NCBI GenBank assembly: GCA_029204225.1
Contig: CM055099.1
Span: 65,809,852 to 65,873,851 of the forward strand
DNA length: 64,000 nt
DNA from: Diphasiastrum complanatum
Lineage: Eukaryota; Streptophyta; Lycopodiopsida; Lycopodiales; Lycopodiaceae
Direction of reading: 5' to 3'
In this document: positions 53,629-64,000 of the stretch, in pieces
Position numbering within the stretch: position 1 is the stretch's first letter
How the letters are laid out: each line of letters opens with the position of its first letter
The notes under the pieces: generated by a model
Told to the model about the DNA's origin: nothing
Seen by the model: only the letters and a program-made list of their open reading frames with translations
Databases searched by the model: none
Position numbers and translations under genes: made by a program

Positions 53629-54980
53629 AACGTGTAGCAAGCTTCTCTTATAAAGGACTCCAGATTAACGAAGTTCAACAGGAGATGCCGTATGTATCCA
53701 AACTCCCTGGAACTATTCGGAGGTGGCCATTTTTTTTTTTCAAGACTAAGTTGAGTACAAAGAAACTCTTGCTAGTGTAAGCAGTGTTGAAATCGAAGGC
53801 TCAATGATTTGTTATGTGAAGGTGTTAACTTTCTATGTTTTTAAGTACCAAGGTAAATTTGGATAATATGCATAACATCAATGCACGAGAAGCTCTACTG
53901 TCCATGAGATCAGTGCTCAACGTTGGTTACCCATTAGGGTTGATAAAATGTGTGCATCAAGCCAATTTTGGAAGCCGTTGCATATCCTTATCATACTGTA
54001 CTAGCTGCATTAGCTAAGCATCTTGAGTTATGCTACCACTGCCTTTTTGGCATTTGTATAAAAGCAGACAAAATTAAAAATCTTTCCAAACAAAATTTCC
54101 TTAAGAGTCGGACTGCTAGATTTCCTTCCAAGAAAATCAAGACAATTACAGAAGTACAACTATCAACAAGATAAATGATTAGTCATGAAACAAGAGTAAG
54201 AGAACTCAATTTTAAACCAAATACTTATCAATCTAATCACTTTATTTTTATAATTTTGTAGATTTGACAATCATATGCCAATTTCTTTCCCAGAAGTCTC
54301 AGTTTGTACTTGTAATTTGTAAACATGACAGCTTTATGGTTGGGGTTACATCACATAGTTACAGTGAACTAGTTAAGATAGAACTTTCTGGGCATCATCG
54401 AGAGGTAGCTTGAGCTAAAGGTTTGATGCACCAATTTAGCAGATACTTAGAAGCGCTTTACATAACAAGTAACTTGTACTACTGTACATATGGAATGAAA
54501 GTCCAAAAGGGTTTCTTTTGGACTGTCAACATTTTGTGGAAATGTAGCTTGCTCTTATGTTTTGTGCTAGATAAATGTAGAAATTATCAAACGATATTAA
54601 CAATTTGGCTGGTTGTTGTATTTAATAGAAAAGTACTACTTTACTGATTTTGCAAAGTGCTTGATAAGATAAATTATTGGTTGATTAAAGAGGACATAAG
54701 ACATGCCACATCATTCAATCAGCCCACAAGTGTTATGGTGGTCTTGCGTCCTTTGGTTGGGCATGCTTGTTTGTTGATTCTGCTGTTTTTGCAAAATAGT
54801 AATGATCTGAGGTGAGTTGGTAGAAATGATGATCAGCTGTCATGTGTCTGAAAACAACAAACAAATTGCTGAATATCTCGTGAGAGGTCAGTGTATCTAT
54901 TCCAAGCATGAGCAGGTTACATGAATAAGTGTGATCATTGCAGGGACTCGTAATTGGGAAATTAGTTGTGTAGAGCACCC
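53629..54980. other. 3' flank of the methyltransferase gene, no further gene seen
   Basis: AT-rich DNA with short frames only. It presumably includes the 3' UTR, but no clear polyadenylation signal could be chosen among many AT-rich words. Confidence 0.4.
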
Positions 54981-54982
54981 AA

Positions 54983-54985
54983 TGT

Positions 54986-55048
<63 letters not shown>
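54983..55048. repeat. (TG)14(AG)19 compound microsatellite
   Basis: A TG run (54983-55010) passes directly into an AG run (55011-55048). Confidence 0.92.
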
Positions 55049-57306
<2,258 letters not shown>

Positions 57307-57308
<2 letters not shown>

Positions 57309-58170
57309 CCATGAGTATTAGGATCTTCTTTTGATGCGCATTATGTAAATGATTTAAGTGCTTGTTATTGTTTGGATATTGATTTTGTCATTATAAAAAC
57401 ATCTAGTTTATTGGGAAGCCATTCTGAAGTAATTATTAAAGGAGGTCATTTATATATATGTAGACATGTAGTTTTTTCTAAAGAAGCCATTTGTGTATGC
57501 TTGAGGTTAGGAGCACTTGCCTAGCAATTTTAAAAAATTTTCAGATTTTTTTTTTATTATTTTAGGTCAATTTTAGACAAAGACTTTCAACTCTACTTGC
57601 TGGGGAGTAGAGTGGAAAGCCTCTTTTTTTTTTTTTTTTTTCCTTTCCGAAGCTCAATTTTCTAAAATGAGCTTTGGAAGGGAGAGTTGAGTTAGGAAAA
57701 AAAATATAAAAGGCTTTTCACTCCACGTTCCGACTAGTAGAGTGGAAAACCTTTTTTTTTTTGTTACTCATCGATGAGTATAGTGGAAAGTCATCTTTAC
57801 TTTATCTATTTGTTTATAATTTAACTACTTGATTATTTATTGTCGCCACTGCTCCATCTGCACTACTGCTACTTATTACATCTACTATGCAGGTATGAGC
57901 TGGACATCTTGAAAGTGGTTATGATTTATGGTGCTTTTTAGTAATGTGTTTTACTTTTCAGTTATATTTACCTTGTTGGATTATGAATAAAGGCTTCAAA
58001 AGGTTTCAGTCTTGCTTTGTCAAGAGGAACTAAGTGCAGTCTTGTATCTCTCTCTATGCATCTTGGTGGTGTAAATCCGACTACTCTTTGATTGGAATAG
58101 TACAGAAATCTTTACCCTTTATCCGATTTATAAGCTAACAAAAGTCTATTTTTATGATTTAGTCCACATG
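57307..58170. other. AT-rich intergenic DNA, no gene seen
   Basis: Several homopolymer T runs. A word TAGAGTGGAAA recurs near 57608, 57738 and 57780, a weak internal repeat. Confidence 0.35.
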
Positions 58171-58174
58171 ATGG

Positions 58175-58625
58175 TTTTAGGATGTTGCCTCTTTGGGTTA
58201 TGAGGAGCTCCTTCCTCCACCTAACCATTTTGTTCAGACACTGATTTGTTGTATGAAAAAGGCCACTGAGATGCATAAATTTGTCATTAACACTGATAGG
58301 GCTATATGTTCTTCTGCTAGACCTGAGGATAAGATTCTATGCTTGATTGATCTGCTTGAGACTATTGACTGGATAAAGATTTATCTTGAATTTGTTAAGA
58401 AGAAAGACACTTAGAGCTTAGTGGAAAATCTTTATAGTCGTCTTCATTGAAAAATTCGAAGAAGAGAAAAAATTATACAATACGCACATTAGAAAGATGT
58501 TCATGTGCTTGAAAAATGAAAATAATATTACTCCCGCTACCTTTACCCCTTCTGTTTCTGATGCTTCTTTATCACCACACCCTTTAGTTTTTACTGATGA
58601 TCTTGATGAGGATAGTGCCTCTCAG
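58175..58625 (+). pseudogene. Unrecognised short coding-like stretch
   Basis: After a possible acceptor (TTTTAG at 58175-58180), the frame to 58414 reads SLGYEELLPPPNHFVQTLIC, MHKFVINTDRAICSSARPED and LIDLLETIDWIKIYLEF, then a stop. Another frame continues with PLVFTDDLDEDSASQ up to the Copia LTR at 58626. It may be an exon or a retro-pseudogene cut by the Copia. No family is recognised. Confidence 0.3.
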
Positions 58626-59306
58626 TGTGAAAAGTACAGTACTAAGGACCATAAATGGATCTTTGAATGATCCACAAGGTGATTGTATGCTTGTTAAACA
58701 ATCTATCAGAAACTAGTCATCAGAAAACAAGATCTAGTTTAGCAGCTTGATAGGAAACAAGTAGAGACAATCAAAGCATTGATCAAATAGTCTAATCCAA
58801 TTCCACACGTGTGGAAATAAGGCTATAGTACGGCCTGTAGACAGTGTTTACAAAGTGCCAAAGCTGGGTTTCATTGGAAAAATAGAGTAATCACCATACA
58901 ATGAGAGGAAACTCGAGTTTCTCCTTGAGGCTCCAAAAAGTTTCTATCTTCTCACTATGGAGAATGGAAATACATAGTAAAACACACTTCCTTTACAAAG
59001 TTAGGTGAAAATCCAGCATGTAATAAGGAAGTAGATTCCACTTTCTTGCCCTAATGTGAAAACCCTAGCCTAGATCCAAAAGTCATGCTTGGTAGGTGCA
59101 TGGTAGGTACAAATCTCATCATAAATCATGGTCTAGATCATACAAAGTAGGAATCACTACCAAATAGACACAACCACTCCTCTTGACTCGTGGTAACCTA
59201 CTTTAGGTGTGTATGTACAAGTGGCACTTTGGCCATTCAAGTAACCAACAAACAATATTGACAAAATGTACAATATTCTACATGGCTAGATTTGTCAATG
59301 TTCACA
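58626..59306 (-). repeat. Copia C, left LTR
   Basis: 681 bp from TGTGAAAAGTACAG to AATGTTCACA. The pol stop codon (59297-59295) lies a few bases inside it. A purine tract GATTTGAGGAGGAG (minus) borders it. Confidence 0.9.
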
Positions 59307-60449
59307 CTCCTCCTCAAATCTAGCCTTGGAGATCACAATGCTTTTATCAATAACTCCAATTGAAGATCTAAGCTTGACAAATGAATCTTTAGGTAAAGGT
59401 TTAGTAAACAAATCAGCCAAGCAACTTGATGATGGCACGTGTTGGAGCTTGATCTCTTTAGCTTGCACTTTTTTTCTCACGAAATGATGAGCAATTTCGA
59501 TGTGTTTGCTCCTTGCATGGAATGTAGGATTAGTTGCAAGCGATTGGGCTGATTGGTTGTCACAATAGATGATAGGGATCTCCTCCTCCATGACATGAAG
59601 CTCCACCAATAGCCTTTTGAGCCACAAGACCTCCTTGCATGTTGATGTCAAGGCCTTGTATTCGGATTCTGTGGAAGATAGGGAGATGGTATCTTGCTTT
59701 TTGGAAAGCCATGATACTACTCCATCAAATAGAAAGGTGGCAAAGGCACTTGTTGATCTTCTATCCACTTTGTCACTTGCAAAATCCGAGTCACTATAGG
59801 CTCTTAAGCCAAGATTAGTTCCTCTATACAAAATACCAAAATTCTTAGTGAATGAAATGTATCTAAGAACTCTTTTGGCCATCTTCCAATGTGAAACTAG
59901 AGGACTTTGCATGAATTGGCTTAACTTTCCAACACTATAACTAAGATCAGGTCTAGTTATAGTTAAATAGATCAAGGAGCCAATAAGCCTTCTATATAAT
60001 GTGATGTCCTCAAAGGATGCTTCATCACAACCAATAGATGCTTTTACATGTTGCTCCATTGGTGTCTCAATGCCTTTACAATTCTTCATTCCAAATCTAT
60101 CTAGGATGGATGTAGCATATTTAGATTGACAAATGAAGCTAAAATCACATCCTCTAATAACCTCTATTCCAAGAATGAAGCTCAATAGGCCGAGATCTAC
60201 CATCTTAAACTCTTTTGCTAAAGCAATTTTTACATCTCTAATTCCATCTAGACCATTACCACTCAAGATAATGTCATCTACATACAAAACAAGAATAATG
60301 ATCATGCCATCATGAAAACTTATATACAATGATGGATCATAGGCACTCATTACAAAATTAATGGAAATGAGAAAAGAGTTTAGCCTAGAGTACCATGCTC
60401 TAGGTGCTTGTTTGAGCCCATAAAGGCTAAAAACACACCTTTCCTTCAT
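59295..60449 (-). pseudogene. Copia C pol C-terminal part: RT second half and RNase H
   Basis: The frame reads [37 protein letters not shown] (catalytic YVDD), LIGSLIYLTITRPDLSYSVG, YSDSDFASDKVDRRSTSAFA, LSSTESEYKALTSTCKEVLW, CDNQSAQSLATNPTFHARSK and LADLFTKPLPKDSFVKLRSS, ending in the LTR. It is offset by one frame from the upstream RT part; the slip is near a T/A run at about 60430. Confidence 0.92.
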
Positions 60450-60867
60450 GCTTTGCCTTGATGAAGCCCTCGGGTTGCCTCATGTAGATCTCTTCCTCCA
60501 AATAAGCATTGAGGAATGCATTTGTGAAGTCAAGTTGGAATAGCTCCCAATTGAAGGTTGTAGCAAGACTAATGATCAACCTGATAGTAACAAGCTTAGC
60601 CACAGGAGCAAAAGTCTCATCATAGTCAATGCCTTTGGTTTGTAAAAAACCTTTGGCAACAAGCCTAGATTTATGCTTGCTTATTGATCCATCTTGATTA
60701 TACTTCAATCTAAACACCCACTTGCAATCAAGAGGTTTCTTCCCTTGAGGAAGATCCACAAGATCCCAAGTATGATTCTCAATAAGAGCATCATACTCTA
60801 CTTGCATAGCATCCATCCAACTTTTAGACTTACAAGCATCTTCATAGCATGTTGGCTCATCTAACAT
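60427..60867 (-). pseudogene. Copia C RT first half
   Basis: [60 protein letters not shown] and LFQLDFTNAFLNAYLEEEIY give the N-terminal RT motifs. It is in a different frame from both neighbours. Confidence 0.9.
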
Positions 60868-63266
60868 TGAAGTAAGAAAGGTGTAAGATGTGAAAGATGA
60901 TGAGCCTTCCCTTTGATCACCTTGACCATCATAGGTGAGCTTGCCCTTGTAGATCTTCTTGGAGTTCTTGGAGTTCTTGCATCTTGAGGTGGATCCTCAA
61001 GTTCTTCTTCACTTGGAAGCTCCTCCTCCATCCTAGCATGATCCTTGGCATCAAGATGATTAGTAGCATTATCATCGAAATCACAAGCATGTCCTTCATA
61101 AAAAATAACATCCCTACTCACTATCACCTTGCTAGTGATGGGATCGAAGACTCTATAACCTTTGCTATTCTCACCATATCCCACAAAGATGCCTTTGATG
61201 GATGTTGCATCATCCTTCCTTCTCTTATCCAAGGATTGGTGTACATAGCAAGTGGATCCAAAAACTTTGAGATCTTTGAGATTGGGATTCTCTCCAAATA
61301 GAGCTTCAAATGGTGTGATTCCTCCAATGGCTTGGTTTGGCAATCTATTGCACAAATAGTTAGCACAAGTTATTGCTTCACCCCAAAATGGTTTGGATAG
61401 AGAAGCATCTAGCCTTAAGGCCTTAGCACACTCACAAAGAGATCTATTTCTTCTCTCACTCACTCCATTTTGTTGAGGGGTGTATGGACATGACAACTCC
61501 CTCTTTATGCCATTAGAATTACAAAAGTCAATCAACTTATTGGAGACATATTCACCTCCATTATCACTCCTTAATACCTTAATCTTGGTACTAAGTTGAT
61601 TTTCTACCAAAGTCTTGAACTTTACAAAAGAATCAAACACCATTGATTTGCTAGACAAGAGGTACATCCAACAAAATCTAGAATAGTCATCAATGAAGAT
61701 TACATAGTACTTGGCTCCACCATTAGATTCATGTGAAAAAGTATGAGCATCCGAATGGATGAGTTCAAGAGGAGAGTTTGATCTTGATGTAGATCTTGAG
61801 AAGGGTAGCTTGTGAGCCTTTGAGAGGCTGCATGCTTCACATCTCTTCCCACACTTTGACAAATGCTTGGGGAGTCCAACTGCAAGCTCCTTTGTAGCCA
61901 TAGATTCCATGGCTTTGTAGTTGGGGTGGCCCAACCTTTTGTGCCACAGTTCCACCTTTGATAGCTCCACCTTTGCCAAGTTAACACTCTTCACTGCAAT
62001 ATTAGCATCAAGCTTAAACAATTTACCTTGCTTAAAGCCTTTGGCTATACATTCATCATTTCTAAGGATGGAACAAACTCCATGCTTAAATTGTACATCT
62101 AGGCCATTATCCATTAACTGACCAACACTAAGCAAATTCTTGGTTAACTTAGGAACATAAAGAACATTATCTAGATTCATCCTCTTGGATGATCCCACAT
62201 ACAAGGGAATTGTTCCTATTCCACTTATCTTACATTCTTGACTACTTGCAGTATAGATTGATCTATGTAAGTCATTGTAAGAAAGTAAGGTGGAGAATAT
62301 GTCCTTTTGATATGTCATGTGAGAACTTGCCCCACTATCAATCCACCAAGAATCATTGGTGTTGCTCTTGGATGATGGTGGTTTGTTGGAAACCATCAAG
62401 GATGACTCTTCATCCTCCTCTTCCTCCTGATGTGCAATGTTGCTTTGTTTGCTCTCTTGTGCCTTCTTCTTCTTGAGACATTCTGATGCAAAATGTCCTT
62501 TCTTTCCACAGAAAAAACATTTGTACTTGGACTTGTCTTTGATCTTGCCCTTTGAGCTTGAAGCCTCATCCTCCTCCTTGGTCTCCTTGAAGTGCTTCTT
62601 CTTGCCATTGGTCTTCTTCTTGCTTTTGAATGAGAAATTAGCTTTCTCATCACCATCCTGCAGAGAAATAGCATTCATTCTTGCATTGGTATGCAACATC
62701 CTACACTCTTCAGCTACTAATACACTGTGTAGCTTTTCTATAGTAGGCAAAGTGTCTTGGATTGCAAAGCTTTGGACCAAATTTGTAAAGCCACTCCCTA
62801 GACCATTTAGGACAATCTGAACAAGCTCACTATCTTGAATCTTATCTCCAATGGAAGCTAACTCCCTATTAAGAGACTTGATTCTTAGCACATAATCTTG
62901 TGCATTCTCATCACTCCTCTTCATGCTTTGTAGAATCTGATTCCTGAGCATGAGAACCCTCGAAGTGTTACTAGACTCATAGATAGATTTTAAAGATTCC
63001 CAAGCCTCTTTAGCACTCTTACATGATGATACTTCCCTTAAAAGATCATTGCTTACATTCATCTTAATACAGTGAAGTGCAAGCCTAGACCTCTTCTTGT
63101 ATCTCACTAATTCCTGTGCACCTAGAGGTTCATCTTCATCATCTATTAGAAACTCATAAAGATCCTGGAGCACCATTAGTGACCCCATCCTCACTTTCCA
63201 AATAGCATAATTGGTAGAATTTAACCTCTCACTAGTTTCTAGAAGGTAGGCTCCCACTGATCCCAT
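60861..63266 (-). pseudogene. Copia C gag, protease and integrase
   Basis: 801 codons from ATG at 63266. Gag (LNSTNYAIWKVRMGSLMVLQ; IYESSNTSRVLMLRNQILQS) is followed by a Lys-rich linker, the CCHC knuckle CFFCGKKGHFASEC, protease WWIDSGASSHMT, pre-integrase LWHKRLGHPNYKAMESMA and integrase (LIHSDAHTFS, SDNGGEYVSNKL, PYTPQQNGVSERRNRSL). Gag to integrase is open without a stop, unlike Copia A. The frame slips near 60910-60920 before the RT. Confidence 0.93.
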
Positions 63267-63881
63267 CTTACTAGCAAGATTCTACACACAAGATATAGAT
63301 TTGTTTGGACCTGAAACTCACAAAGGTTTCTAACTTGCAGTGTTTCACTCAAATGTTGACTTCTAATCCAACAGAGGGATTTGTAATCACAGTTCTATCA
63401 CTCCCTCACAAGCTGGAATGAAGATAAGATGAGATGAAAACTACACTCAAGCAAATCTTGCCAATCTTGGCTATTCTTGGACAAAAACCGACTCTATCTC
63501 TCTCATTCACTTTGATGTACTTTCAAGACCTGGTTTCCATTTTAAGAAGGTATGAAATCAGCCTAGATTAATTAGTTTTCATGAAACAAATTCAAAACTA
63601 ATCAATGGCAAGTGATCTTGGTAGCTTATCCTAGGATTTGCACCAAAAATTACATCAAACTGACACCATATGAATTTTCTATGATCCAATGAATATGGGT
63701 TATTAAATGCTGGTTCGGAGATGCCCACACGTGTGAACAGTACGGATTTTGATCCTGAAAGAGTTTGGGATCAAATCCCCTCACCAAAACCTGGATACCA
63801 GCTCGCCCTTCCAATACTAGCTTTTTGCACCAAAACCTGCTAAAACTGGATTATATTCAGACACAGGTCAATGGCCTTGTA
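63267..63881 (-). other. Copia C leader between primer site and gag
   Basis: 615 bp without coding motifs, as expected for the 5' untranslated leader. Confidence 0.6.
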
Positions 63882-63897
63882 CTTGGCTCTGATACCA
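63882..63897 (-). other. Copia C primer-binding site
   Basis: On the minus strand TGGTATCAGAGCCAAG directly follows the LTR and is complementary to initiator tRNA-Met. Confidence 0.9.
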
Positions 63898-64000
63898 TGT
63901 GAAAAGTACAGTACTAAGGACCATAAATGGATCTTTGAATGATCCACAAGGTGATTGTATGCTTGTTAAACAATCTATCAGAAACTAGTCATCAGAAAGC
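63898..64000 (-). repeat. Copia C, right LTR (partial)
   Basis: TGTGAAAAGTACAG and following bases repeat 58626-58728 with one mismatch near the window end (GAAAGC versus GAAAAC). Confidence 0.92.

Larger units (their letters stand above)
58626..64000 (-). mobile_element. Ty1/Copia retrotransposon, nearly complete, cut by the window edge
   Basis: The left LTR (58626-59306; 3' LTR on the minus strand) and the first 103 bp of the other LTR (63898-64000) bracket a full gag-pol with two frameshifts. The visible LTR overlap differs by one base in 103. The primer site is again initiator-Met. The target duplication cannot be tested because the right end is outside the window; the left flank is CTCAG. 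Confidence 0.93.

Overview
The window is nuclear DNA of a land plant with a large, retrotransposon-rich genome. Long introns with GT..AG borders, chromodomain Ty3/Gypsy and Ty1/Copia elements primed by initiator tRNA-Met, a BED/DUF659-type hAT transposon, (CT)n-tailed LINEs and long GA/TC and TA microsatellites all point that way. The species cannot be named from the sequence; a fern or lycophyte would fit, but that is a guess. No bacterial, organellar or CRISPR features were seen.

The only confident host gene spans almost the whole window. It is a 413-residue METTL2/6/8-type (Trm140-like) tRNA N3-methylcytidine methyltransferase on the + strand, in seven exons from 1996 to 53628. All splice phases agree and no stop interrupts the 1,242 coding bases, so only about 2.4% of the 51.6 kb transcription unit is coding. 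Upstream lie a telo-box, three identical G-box palindromes, a long hairpin and a tRNA-like SINE candidate.

Intron 2 (about 34.6 kb) is a nest of mobile elements. In order these are: a Gypsy chromovirus with very short LTRs (3163-8914, TSD TGCAT); a cluster of rearranged minus-strand LINEs (9.3-18.5 kb) split by a non-autonomous LTR element (13304-17294, TSD GTTGG); a second, 5'-incomplete Gypsy chromovirus (about 18.5-23.07 kb); remnants with palindrome clusters; and a hAT transposon (25267-36841, TSD ATATGTAT). The hAT itself carries a young minus-strand Copia element (28812-34226, TSD CTACA) inside a transposase exon.

Intron 3 holds LINE and LTR-element fragments. Intron 5 holds a decayed Copia element, a 28-bp hairpin, and a series of LINE 3' ends each followed by (CT)n. 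Intron 6 is only 204 bp, and 64 bp of it are (GA)n. Downstream of the gene are microsatellites, unassigned AT-rich DNA and a nearly complete minus-strand Copia element that runs off the right edge (58626 to beyond 64000).

The mobile elements explain most of the window. The most unusual signals are the very large expansion of a housekeeping tRNA-modification gene, a LINE family whose 3' tails appear to seed (CT)n microsatellites in head-to-tail arrays, a hAT element with palindromic subterminal repeats plus a second opposite-strand ORF and an AT-hook tail, and a pol-less LTR element sharing LTR blocks with a resident Copia family.
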